Below, one piece after another: positions 1-10,400 of a DNA stretch of 64,000 nucleotides (positions within the stretch are counted from its first letter, which is position 1; each line of letters begins with the position of its first letter). The notes beneath the pieces were generated by a model. It was not told the DNA's origin. It made no database searches and saw only the letters and a list, made by a program, of their open reading frames with translations. The stretch spans positions 672,426-736,425 of the forward strand of contig SJOL01007106.1 in assembly GCA_004794785.1 (NCBI GenBank), read 5' to 3'. This stretch comes from Opisthorchis felineus (Eukaryota > Platyhelminthes > Trematoda > Opisthorchiida > Opisthorchiidae). A program made the translations under genes and the position numbers.

Positions 1-640
1 TGCGCTAAGCCTGCCCACTTGTGAATTCATATCTCCGGCAACCACAACGATATCCGAGCTTTAAGCTCGCCGCAACAGCACATTCAGGGCGTCATAAAAA
101 TGGTTTTTGATGGTGTCAGAGCTACAGTCAGTCTGGGTGTAAGCAGACACGACAAACAGACATCAATAAACTTTCCGCTTGTGAGACTCCTTCACGGACG
201 TCGCCATACGAACCGCACAGAGGCGACTATCAACGGATATCCAGTCAAGCAAAGTTCCTTCCACCCGGTGAATTACGACGATACCAGCCCCCGAACATCC
301 TACTGCAACAGCCTCTGGATCACCAGAGGTGCGTAGCTGGAAGCGAGTGGAGAGTGATGGGACAGATAGATCAACCGCTGTGTTTGCATCTTGAATTTTT
401 GTTTCTGAGACACAGCACACATCAATGCCAAGCGAGTTCAGTGTGAGGGGAAGAGCAGCTTGTTGTCCTACTTGTTACAGAGTGCGGACACTGAAGGCGG
501 CCAGATAGACTGGGCGTCGAGGCTTGAAGATTGATTTCGAGATACCTGAGGATGTCGGCGCCATGTGACGAGCAGATGCTGCACGCAAAACCGATTCAAG
601 ACGAACGGAGTCACCAGTCCTACGTGATGGGCCTACAAGG
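1..640 (-). mobile_element. RTE-like LINE endonuclease fragment
   Basis: Minus-strand translation in several frames gives an apurinic-like (APE) endonuclease of RTE-type non-LTR retrotransposons. Visible pieces are an AAFSVRTL start, a CCVSETKIQD motif, a LLDWISVDSRLCAVR block and a final SSDIVVVAGDMNSQVGRL block that runs off the left edge of the window. The frame is broken by shifts and stops, so this is a dead copy. The E in SETKIQD and the D in AGDMN correspond to catalytic positions of the APE family. A second copy of the same domain lies at 23340-24480 on the other strand. Assignment to RTE rather than another APE clade rests on motif recognition only. Confidence 0.72.
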
Positions 641-1321
641 AGAGTTATTAATGGGGTGGCGAGATGGGAAAGAAAAGTATGTGAAAGAGAAATAAGTAAG
701 GCGTCAACCACAGCCTGTTTTCACTTACCCACCCTGCTGTATGCAGCAAGTAAGGCGACCCAGCTGATGGTACCACGCGACGGCCGGTGTGGCGCGACAG
801 TATTGTTAGTTGTAAGGGCCATAGTTGCACGTGGGCTGGGATGCCCACACCTAGACAGTAGGACGATTGTGGTCATCAACCAAAGCATTTGGCTCAAAAG
901 CATGATGGCAAGGGAGCGGTGTTTGGCGGGAAATATAAATGCATTTCAATCCTTACAGGATAAGTCGCCATACATTCTCCAACCCCCAACCTGGAGGACC
1001 AAGCGACCGTGTTCGTCAGACCCATAACCAATGACCAACCTGGTATGAGAGACTCTGTGTCGCACGGACACTACCCAGTAAAGCTCAATGGATCACGGAG
1101 GCACACCATGGTAAGGTCCAGTCTCTTCGTAACGGAAAATACTTTTAACACCTAGTGGCATAAGGCTGTCCAAACAACTCATGCTGCGCGCACTGGTGAA
1201 AAAACGGTTGTCAAGCTGTGACATAATGCACAACACGAAGCACGAGGGATGAGACTATCAGGTTGTCCAGGCCCAGAGAGGGGCAATAAAAAGCTGGGTT
1301 TGGGTTCGAAGCTAATAAAAA
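641..1321. other. unassigned stretch
   Basis: No convincing gene is visible. Open frames on both strands overlap each other and none has recognisable motifs. It may include leader sequence of the RTE fragment on its left. Confidence 0.4.
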
Positions 1322-1501
1322 AATCGCCAAATTGTAACTCTTTCGGTGGCTAGCTGCTATACCACCCGAAGGAAGCATGAGGGCTGAGATACTGCCAACT
1401 TGCCCAAGCCTGGACAGGAGCAATCAGGATGCAGAGATTGGGTTCGAACCACGGACCTTCCTGTCAATAAGTCTGCGCATCAACTACTGAGCTATCTCGG
1501 G
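1322..1501 (-). mobile_element. tRNA-derived SINE, copy A
   Basis: Read on the minus strand, this starts with a tRNA-like head: an A-box-like segment (GATAGCTCAGTAGTTG) and, about 50 bases on, a B box (GGTTCGAACCC). A shared body follows, containing GGCTTGGGCAAGTTGGCAGT and CATGCTTCCTTCGGGTGG. The same head and body occur at 42005-42185 (-) and 51675-51858 (+). The anticodon arm does not fold into a true tRNA and the body extends far past the tRNA part, so this is a Pol III retroposon. Borders are set by comparison with the 51675-51858 copy. Confidence 0.75.
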
Positions 1502-1851
1502 ATCGGGAAATGGCATCTAACCGAGGTGTTTCTTTCTGGATTGTCCGACTGAGCTTTCGGAAATACACACGTTCCAAAATGTTTGAGGTAGGCTAGTACC
1601 GTGTCCTTTCCCTGTAAGTCCATTTTTGCACTTTGAAGTTTTAAATATAATTAAGTTTGTGATCCAAAAAATTTTGTGCTTGGTTCGGTTGGATGGTGTG
1701 CTCGCTGAAAGTCCAAATCAAGGAGCTTCTCTCGAAGGATAGCACCCAAGGAAGCGCTTGATAAATCGGTGTAGCGGCTGAGGCACGTTACTATCGTCGA
1801 GCACTAAGTAATAACCTCGGCAGTAGGACACAGGCAGACGACGCATTATTG

Positions 1852-1926
1852 CCGTCATAATCGTTAACAGCAGCAGCATCAAAGACAGCAAAATCGGTGT
1901 TAGCAATGACGCCTCAATGCCGTACA
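1852..1926 (-). repeat. CAT/ATG-rich interspersed repeat, diverged copy
   Basis: This segment (AGCATCAAAGACAGCA through TCAATGCCGTACA) aligns by eye with the copy at 2729-2792, including the ending CTGCCGTACA/ATGCCGTACA. It is clearly more diverged than the other two copies. Confidence 0.45.
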
Positions 1927-2728
1927 ACCGGAAAGTTCGATCAATTATAATTGAGGACTTGAACTAAGAAAGAGAGTGGGTGAGGGAAGGTGGTAGTGCT
2001 CAAACGTCCAAGCGCTCGATCATACAAACTGAAGGGAAACTGACAGTACGAACGCCACTGATAACCACCAGCCGCCATTTCTTGCAATGTATCCAAACGA
2101 CCGCAGGGGGTTGCGGGGACCACACCAACCCATAAACTTTTCGTAATCCCCTTCACCCTTCTGCCAAGTCACGCTATCCACCTCGCAGTTTGAGCCACTC
2201 TGAATGGGGCCCGGAGAACAACACTCGTCTCGGTAGACGATCTTTCGACATGCGACGCCGATGGTCATATAAGCATTCCGGAATTTCAGACGACGGCTCA
2301 CGCACTCATGTGATCCACCATTGGATCGGCAGGCTTCAGGGAGATAGGAGTTTAAGTTATGCCTGAATTTGAGTGCCACTGCGCCACCTGTATGATACCG
2401 AACATGGTAGCTCCTGGGGACAATAATTCAGTATTCAGTTGCAATGTGTAAAGGCACCCAGAAAGATCCGTCTGTCTAACCTTCCCCGGTTTTTAGGATC
2501 GCAGTACCGTCAACGGGAAAACCTGGAAGTTACAAATGCCGCCAAAATATTTCGTCACGATTCTTCCATAGGTGTTGATCGAGGCGTTGCTTGGAGTCAG
2601 TAAGTTGCTCTGCTCAGTGTCATACGCCGGGAGACGGCAGTTGGACACAAGTCAATCGGAGCAAGTTTAAGCTAATTTGGACATAAGTTGTAAGCCTCCA
2701 CGGCCACGGTACGCAGCAGCACATCCGT

Positions 2729-2792
2729 CATCATCATCATCGACAGCATGACATCAGTGTTCAACACCGATGCTTCACTGCCGTACATCCGT
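2729..2792 (-). repeat. CAT/ATG-rich interspersed repeat
   Basis: A (CAT)n run is followed by CGACAGCATGACATCAGTGT and a further 35 bases, nearly identical to 52363-52432. Strand is arbitrary. On the minus strand it reads as a short open stretch ending in an ATG run. The two copies lie about 50 kb apart. Confidence 0.7.
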
Positions 2793-3940
2793 CAGAACAG
2801 ATAAAACAGCAAGCCGGGTATTATACAGGCTTCTAACCGTTGGATCCCTAACCGAGCAGGAGAATTCCGTACACCCCGATCATTCAGAGATAAGCCGGAC
2901 AAATCAGAACAGCATTGTGACGGTTGGACATGGCCAATTCTTCACCTCGGGCTTCTCAGGAGACGGGATATAATCCCATTGGATTTTACCGCATACATCA
3001 AGTTCCCACACAACTGTTTCATGACGGACGTGGTAGATAGTTTTCAACGGCGGGGTCCTTGTATGAAGGGCCCATGGCGAAGCGGGACTTCTCAGATTTC
3101 ACGACGCGGTTGCTGTGTTTTAGAGACAAGGAGTCCATCGCCGGCCTAATGGATCCTCACAATCTAAGGTATCTGGCAAAGAAAGCAAAGACTGAACGAT
3201 TAGCACGTTGAACTCCGTCCATGAGAAGGATTTATATTAGGGTTTCCATGGGACTTCTGTAGAAGTACCTAAGGGAAATTCACTATCTCCTCAAATTCAA
3301 AAAGAACATAGTTGATCCGGATAACACAGCGCTCATCGACGGCAAAGTGTTCGGTTAAAGTTGAGATTAATCTCCTAGCGCCTCTGCGTGGACGTCTTAT
3401 GTACTGCGGACGGCATACCAGCACATATATGGGTCTTTGACTTTCTAGTCTGCCCACCACAGCACATCGAAATGGATGATCGCTTGAAACAGCCTCTAAT
3501 GAAGACAAAGGGAAGTTGTTACACCCATATTTATAAGACTATTACGTAATCTCCCCAAGTGCTGATGTGGAATTCTCATGATAGGGCGAGGAGCGCCGAG
3601 CTGAAGATGCCCGATCCTGATTGGCTCATACTTCGACCAGCCGGTGTATGCCTTCACTCGGCCGTAGGTTGCATGTGAAGTAGGTGTGATGTTCGGTTAT
3701 CCAGAGCGCCTCACCTCCAGGGACCCACCACTCGATGGTGTTGTGGGTCCAACCGCTACGCTGATTTGAGTCGTGATGGCTGTTGTTCGTGTTCTCGCTC
3801 GTCAGTCCGTCTCCCGGTCAGTGTGACACGGATTCACTGATTAATACATAGGGCCGAGGCTTTCGTCCAAACTTCCCGGGTCGTGTTTGTTCTTGCAGTT
3901 CAGCAGCTTCCGTTCACCTAATAGGCATAGGCACTGCCCT

Positions 3941-4188
3941 TTAAGTTCTCAGCGCCGGGCAGTAATCTTGCCAGCGCGAAGACTCAACTAAAAAGATGTC
4001 TAAAATGGATCTGAACGGGGTACTAGATGCAGCGTGAACAACCATCGGAGAAAGGTTATTCCACGCACTAACAACCGATACGAGGAAAACCGTTGCCTAA
4101 TAAAGGTGTGTGTCCTGAGCATGAAAATCTTGTTACCATGTCCCCGTCGTGTGTTAGTTCGGTCAACGGTGAAAAACCTGTTGGCCAA
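3941..4188 (-). pseudogene. frameshifted C-terminal end of the LINE RT ORF
   Basis: The minus-strand frame from 4188 gives [17 protein letters not shown] and [14 protein letters not shown], the usual LINE C-terminal block. A second shift near 4070 restores the WNNLSP-type segment that follows it, and that frame stops at 3941-3943. Two indels therefore separate this end from the main RT frame. Confidence 0.65.
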
Positions 4189-6113
4189 ACCCTGCTCAAA
4201 CGGGGAGTTAGTATTGGGTCTCCTCGGAAGCGACGATACTCCAGAAGAAAGAGGTCAAGCACCGCGAGAAGCATTTCGTGGTCCACGGATTTAAGGCCGG
4301 CAACCATTTTCGTAGCAGCCCGCTGGACACGCTCAATGAGGGTTACGTCCTTCTTGCGTCCTGAGTAGACAACTTGGTTGGCGTATTCAAGAAGCGGTCT
4401 GACGTAGGCCCCATAGAGTATTTGGAAGTCCATGCGAGTAATACGAGGGAAGGTGCGCCTTACCATCCGTAGAACGGCGAATGCCTTTTGGGCCGATTTC
4501 TCATGGTGCAGTGAGAAGGACATGTTTGAAGAGAGCCAGATACCCAAATCCTTTTTCGTGATGTCTTCCGGTCCATTCTCACCATGCACGACATAGGCGT
4601 TTGCTGAGTCCACTCCGAATGACATATGGACGCACTTCTCGTCATTTAGAGAAAGGTGCCAGTCCAACGACCACTGTTTTGCAGCGTCTACATCCATTTG
4701 AAGGGCACTGGCATTGGTACTCCAGGATTTCAAGTCGTCCGCAAAAAGTAGACATGGACTTGAAAGAACGTCTGGAAGGTCGTTGACGTATATCAGAAAC
4801 AGCAGTGGTCCCAGAACGGAGCCTTGAGGAACTCCAATGGAGACCGGCACTGGAGAAGAGTAGGTCGAGCATACTTTCACTCGGAATGTTCTGTCTGATA
4901 GGAACGCCTTGATCCAGAGTAGGATCTTCCCTTGAACTCCGTAAGACTCGAGTTTGTGGAGCAGCGGGACGTGTGGGACTCGATCGAATGCTTTTGAGAA
5001 GTCGAAAAATATGGCATCTGATATAAGTCCCTCGTCCTTGGCTTGGGTTAAGCTGTCCATAAATACGAGCATGTTCGTCACGCAAGAACGGTTTGGGAGA
5101 AATCCGTGTTGAACTGGAGATACCAAGTTGTTGAAGGTAAGGTGGTCTAGGATGGCTCGCTTCAGAATGCGTTCCATCACCTTGCAAGAGACGCTAGTGA
5201 GGCTTATGGGCCTGTAGCTGCCAGGCGATAGTCGGTCACCAGTTTTGTAGATTGGTGTGACAATCGCTTCCCTCCAAGACGAGGGAAGGTGGCCTTCGTC
5301 AAGCGACCGACGAAACACCAGATAGAAATGACTTGCCAGTGTGTACGACGTTTCCTTCAGGATCCTTGGATGGACCTCGTCTGGCTTCGAGGGGTCCTCT
5401 GCGGCATACTGGTTTGCTTCCCGTCTTGGTGGTTTCGAGGGCTGCTTTTCATGTGCAGGGTTTGTTTTGCCCCGTATGAGCCCGATTTGCGTGGGCCTGT
5501 TATCTTTGGGGGACGAAGTTTTTTCCCCCATGGGATGACCAGGTTTGCTGTCGTTTAAGGACCTGGGGCAAACTTGCGTCTGTTTGGGTTCTTGGGCATT
5601 GGTGCGCGGTTTCGTCGGAAAGGTGTCTCTGTGAGGCGCTGAACGCTGGGTTGCAACACCGAGAGTTAGTTCTTTTGGTGGCGCTCTCATGAGGCACGTT
5701 TTCGCAAAGAACTGCACCTTGAAGCCTGCCAGTAGCTTTCTGATTTGGCGAATCTTATGCGGCTTGCTTGGCTGCAGTCGCCTTTCTTTCGCGTTTATGC
5801 GAACCCCCGAGTTGCCCGCGATCAGCGTCGCCAACTGGGTGTACGAGGGACTATCAAGCTCGTTGTGGTCAGGCTTGTGGCTTCGGCTGTCGGGGTTCTG
5901 GGCGACGACTGAGTGCATAGTCGAAGAGTTCACTTTCGACAGAGTGGAGCTGGAGATTTGCAGCTTCACATTCTCAGTGGCTCTAGGGATTTTGCAGCAT
6001 TCCCCGATGTCGAGGCCAACGCATGTGGTGGATCTGTCGGTAGGCTTCGCCGTTTGTCTCCGCACGTCTGACCCAGTCCAGCTCAGAAGTTGTGGTTTGG
6101 GTGTGGGGGTCAC
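4068..6113 (-). pseudogene. LINE reverse transcriptase ORF, lacking endonuclease
   Basis: This 681-residue frame has a basic, Ser/Pro-rich N-terminal third (1-240) that continues ORF1-like sequence, then RT from about 245. Catalytic residues are visible: DFSKAFD near 371-377 and FADD at 457-460. The conserved C-terminal region runs to about 650 ([14 protein letters not shown]). After this the frame leaves the family pattern: the true continuation is in the frame of 4000-4188 and then shifts again near 4070 to end at a TAA at 3941-3943. The product would have RT but no APE endonuclease and a wrong C-terminus, so it is probably not functional. First Met is arbitrary, because the frame is open from the TAG at 6195 onward. 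Confidence 0.8.
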
Positions 6114-6194
6114 TGCTGATCTTTTATTGTCTGGTACGGAAAGAGGCGCTGATAGCGCTACGTACTTTGGGCACTGCGTCCTCGTGAGGCTTAC

Positions 6195-7262
6195 CTACTC
6201 CAGAGCATCGCTGCCTTGGATAGTCAAGGGGTCTGCGATGGTTGAGTAGAAGCTGCAATCCGGAGTCGCGGCCGGTCGTGTCGGCGTGCTTTCCGGGGCT
6301 ATAACTACGCTCGGTTTCGCCACAAGTTTGGGGTCGGCCGAACTGGCGCCAAGCGGAAACCTTTTTCGCACCTCTCCCCTGGAACTGCTGTGGCCCAGCT
6401 TTCGAGCCTCTAGAGGGCGATCCTCTGATATACGCCTAATTGTTGGGTAGGTCTTTTGAATGCTGGTAGCCCGCTCCAAGATTTTCTGTACGGCAGATGG
6501 GGAGGAAAGGGTGACCAGAAGCCCAAGTGTTCGCTTGCTTCCCTTCTGACGTAACCAATCTGCGTGAAGCAATTCGTGGTCGGGCTTCATGATGACACTA
6601 CCAAGGAACGACTTTGTCTGCTTCATTGGCGTGATATTTCTGGAGAACGCCCCCCAGATGATCAGCCTGCTCTCCCTTACGCGTCTGTCCACTAGAGACG
6701 CCGTGGCGGTCTTTATTGCCGCATCAGAGAGCTGGATGACTTTCTTCGCAGCCAGCGGACCCGGGATGGATAGCGCAAGGTACTCGTTCAGCGAAGAAAG
6801 TTCTTTATCAACTTTCGTCCATGTCGCTGTATTCTTTGCGTTTGCATCCTCCAGAGCTTTGCAAAGAAGCTCCAGTTTTGCTTCGAGTGTCCCGATTAAA
6901 GCGGAACAGTCACACTGGCCTATTCGATTTTGCGGTGCAAATTTGGTTCCGTTTTTGGTGGCCGTCTTCTTAGTTGTGGAAAGCATTGCCCCCTTAAGGT
7001 AAAGGCAACTGGCGCAGACAAACGGGTCAGGAGAGTTGGCCAGGTGGCTTACCTGGTCGTCCTGTAAACCCGTGCATTTAAAGTGCCACCAAGCCTTGCA
7101 GGAGTGGCATTGCATACCACGTCTTACATTCGGCGGACATCCATTCCGTCCACGTCTGTTGTGGTCCATCGATGGCTGCGGAGAGCAGCCTGTATTGATT
7201 TGGGCCACCATTGAGAACGAGTGCAAAATAGGAACTGAGTGCGAAATGACAGCTGTTATCAC
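6195..7262 (-). CDS. LINE ORF1 protein, PHD-like and RRM-like
   Basis: This 355-residue frame has a PHD-like zinc-binding block near residues 45-90 (CHSCKAWWHFKC, then FVCASC), a coiled-coil-like stretch near 120-165 (CSALIGTLEAKLELLCKALE), and a region near 195-290 (ESRLIIWGAF to RRISEDRPLEARKL) resembling the RRM plus C-terminal domain of LINE ORF1 proteins. Known ORF1 proteins of this type bind RNA and act as chaperones in the RNP. The frame ends in a TAG at 6195-6197 and then continues open into the RT ORF. The initiator is the first Met of the frame; a downstream Met near residue 18 or 32 could be the real start. Confidence 0.7.
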   Translation of the reverse strand: MITAVISHSVPILHSFSMVAQINTGCSPQPSMDHNRRGRNGCPPNVRRGMQCHSCKAWWHFKCTGLQDDQVSHLANSPDPFVCASCLYLKGAMLSTTKKTATKNGTKFAPQNRIGQCDCSALIGTLEAKLELLCKALEDANAKNTATWTKVDKELSSLNEYLALSIPGPLAAKKVIQLSDAAIKTATASLVDRRVRESRLIIWGAFSRNITPMKQTKSFLGSVIMKPDHELLHADWLRQKGSKRTLGLLVTLSSPSAVQKILERATSIQKTYPTIRRISEDRPLEARKLGHSSSRGEVRKRFPLGASSADPKLVAKPSVVIAPESTPTRPAATPDCSFYSTIADPLTIQGSDALE

Positions 7263-7414
7263 GTAAATATTGTGTTAGAGCGAAAAATTCAACAAATGAC
7301 ACGTGCGAACTCTGTAGCAGATTGAACAGTGAAAGAATTCTTTCACAAATTCGCACGAGGAAAAAACGAAACCGATTTCGAACGTACCGCGCGACAGCCA
7401 CATCGACGGCAGTC

Positions 7415-7495
7415 GCCTTCATTTTGTGCTTTTGCGGACTCCCAGGTCGTCCGCGATCAGCATGGCCAGCTTGGTGTACATAAGAATTTTCAGTA
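7415..7495 (-). repeat. second fragment of LINE ORF1 tail
   Basis: On the minus strand this encodes YTKLAMLIADDLGVRKS, a stop, then RRLP. It matches [20 protein letters not shown] in the neighbouring LINE at about 5785-5850. The nucleotide match runs over roughly 75 bases. It lies directly upstream of ORF1 in the same orientation, so a second partial copy abuts the first head to tail. Confidence 0.6.
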
Positions 7496-10400
7496 CGGTG
7501 CTGTCGCGTTTGTAGCGTTCGCTATCGTGGTGTTGATTTGGGATGTCGTACATATGGCTCCGGCTGTGACCTCCATTACGCAGATATGTCATGGCTGTCC
7601 AGGTTTCTATGCAGCAAGTTCCGACTCTCGGACAACGATCTACTGCTTGAAGTTGGTTCGGCCGGAGCAGCTACTGCTTTGGACCCAACTTGCGTCACGC
7701 GCCTCACGTAGAATTCCGTTCGTTTTGCAGCGTGAATAGCGTTCCTAGTATCTTCAAAACAACACATGACCCCCAAGTGCCTACTGTCGTACCCCATTTT
7801 CCAGTCCCTCTCCTTGGACTCCTGGACAGCCGTAGAACATTTCCCGTATGCAAGACCGTGGATGAAACGGTGGCCACCGAGGGTTGATTTTGCCTGATGT
7901 CAACACGCTTCGCCAAAAAATTGAATTGAATGAGCCTTCAGGTGTCGGGCTAGATAGTTACTGTGTCGCGCATGATCCGACCGGTCTTCAGGCTAGCGGT
8001 AACTGTATGGACCACAAAATCGCCAGGAGGCAGTGTTCCCGCTAACGCACTGCTACCGCCCTCAGTCGTCTGCTTACAAGCGGCCTTGTGGAGATGCCCA
8101 AGGGTTGAGGCTCATCACTCAAACTCAGGCCTAAGAAACTGGGAACAGTATACCTGGTGGGGTAGCAACCTCCTCAATTTAACACCACTGAACGCCGTGG
8201 AGCAGTTTAACTTCCCGGTCAGTTCGAGGCCCCCACCAGGTGTATTTAGGACGGCGCACTTGGCTTTCGGCTGTCGGCCTTCCAATCAGGTTTTCTTAGA
8301 AACCTCAGTGGAGCCCGTACCAAACCGTGGGGTAACCGATGTACTATTGACGTATACTGCAATAAATTCCCGTCAAACAGGTTAATTTATGTTGAATTTA
8401 ACGGCCGCGGCCACCTAGCGCGCTCTTTTGTAAGGCACGTGTGCGCGGATTCCTGACGTTACTACAACATTCCTTCTTGTGGTTCCTTAGATTGCACCTA
8501 CTGCACTTGCGGTTGCAGTATGTGCAGTGGCATAAAAAGTGCCGCACTACCCGAAGCAACCGGGTGTGGAAGTACTTTGTGCAGTTGATTGCCTTTCAGA
8601 GGCTACTGCGCGCACCATGTCATGCTGAGAAGGATGGGAATGTTTAATCACTGCAACATTAGCGTTAATTGTGGTAACAGGCCGACATCCGGTGATTTAT
8701 TTCTGGGGTATCAGCTTGGGATCTTGTCCAATTCGATTCATTTTCCGGCTCCAATAATCTGCATCACGTGGCATAAAAAGACCAACCACGAAGACGGGAT
8801 GCTTGAATTCATCTTCGGTCATGGTGCTGAAGCTGAAGAGCTCGCATTCTTCGTTGACCGTACTGGCAATTATGATAACATTTTTAGTATCTCTCTTGAT
8901 CATTTTGAGACAACGACTTTAACCGGGGAACGTTGTTTGCCAAATATGCATACCGGGATCTTGAGTAAGTCTGAAAAAAGGGGTCACGAGAGCGCTTGAA
9001 GTGTATGAACCGATCATATTTAGCTGTCAACAATCTATGAAGCTACAGCCGAACTTTCCCTACGTCTTCAAAGCGAACAAACTGGTTTCGAAACGCCTCC
9101 TCATTTCTTAGACCAACGTTTCAGCCTCCATCCAAATTCATCATCTAGAAACCGAACTTAGTAATCGAGCCAGCAGCAGTTCCTGGAGAAGACAGAGATC
9201 AACTATTTTCGTCGTATTCGTCGACACACTGCGCATCAGAGGTCCAGTAAACCTCATTTTGGGTTACTCAAATTGCCTCTTTTTGTGTTGTAGAATTGCA
9301 CAAAGTTACTCTGCCGAAATTGGTTTGGTGGATTGTGGCTGTCGTCAGTTGCGGTTTACGGCAAAAGGTACTGCGGCCTCTATGCTGGCTATTGGCTTTC
9401 TGGTTCGTCCACCGTGACATATCCCAGGTGCAGTGGTGTGAATCAGTCTTCAAAGAAGACAGTAAAAATATTTTACATCTTTATTTATAGGATCATCAGG
9501 TAGCTATCCACAAGGTTATCTTGGAATGGTTGTGGTGGGACCTGGAGCGCCAAACTGAGAGCGCTCGATTCTGATCGACTCGCATTATGACAAACAACTG
9601 CAAGTCGAAGTTCGGACCGTAGCCAACTAGTGACACCCGTCATGTAGACCTGATGTCTGATTATCTGGGTTGGCTCACTTTCGGCTGGCTGGGACAGGAA
9701 ACGGCTTGTGTCATACTTTGCACCCCGCTAAAACGTTCATTTGTGACTAACGACGAAGTGGCTTCTGCCGAAGAAGATATATACACTACCTAGTAGAGGC
9801 AGTGTTCTCGCCAATGTAAAAGCTAGAAAACGGGTAAGGTGCTTTCACGTTGTCCAAAATTTACTGGACGGCCGTTGGGGAGAGTTGGCTAAAACCCTGA
9901 TTCTAAACAAGCAAGATGTAGAACACAGGTTACTCATGGTGGATTGGGAGGTTGGCACTATCTTCTGGAACCTGGAGCTGCTGTTTTACCCTTCCATGCA
10001 TGCTGCCCGCTGCTTTTCACTTACCCTTGGTTCGCTAGGTTTTCACCCGTGATCAAAAGCCGGGTGGCTCTGGAGACACAGAGAGTAATAAATACATGTT
10101 CACCTTCAGTAACACTTCCTCTGGCGTGCAACTATATATGCGCCGTACGCGCATTTTTTTGGTTCAGACGCCGGAGTGACCAGAAGAGAAACCTGAGGTT
10201 CTTGAGCCACCGAGTAAGCCCTTTATCACCTGTTAAAATTTTTTCACTCTGCTCAACGTCTCCAGTCAAAGCATCTCCGTGCACAGTTTTGCGACTGCTG
10301 TACAGCTGTCAACAGCCTCTGGTGCACGGCAAATTCAGGTCCATGGATCAGAAGCGTCCTGTTCGCTTCATCGTGGAGAACCATCGGTTAACTGGAGCAC

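Larger units (their letters stand above)
1502..3940. other. unassigned stretch with repeat scraps
   Basis: No supported gene. Two scraps of a CAT-rich repeat (near 1852 and 2729) are listed separately. The part nearest 3940 may contain the 3' untranslated tail of the adjoining LINE; no poly(A) or microsatellite tail marks its end. Confidence 0.4.
3941..7262 (-). mobile_element. CR1/L2-like LINE, endonuclease-less, decayed
   Basis: A non-LTR retrotransposon read on the minus strand. It has ORF1 (6195-7262), then in the same frame after one TAG a second ORF (4068-6113) with a full reverse transcriptase, then two frameshifts leading to the true end of the RT ORF near 3941. RT motifs ([32 protein letters not shown]) match the CR1/L2 group. 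No APE endonuclease can be found between ORF1 and RT; the sequence jumps from an ORF1-like tail straight to the [11 protein letters not shown] start of RT near 5384. The copy therefore looks internally deleted and non-autonomous. No target duplication or 3' tail was identified. Confidence 0.85.

Noticed and set aside
1441..1500. Possible tRNA gene (B box and A box present)
   Set aside because: Stems do not pair and the same head carries a SINE body in three places, so it was called a SINE.
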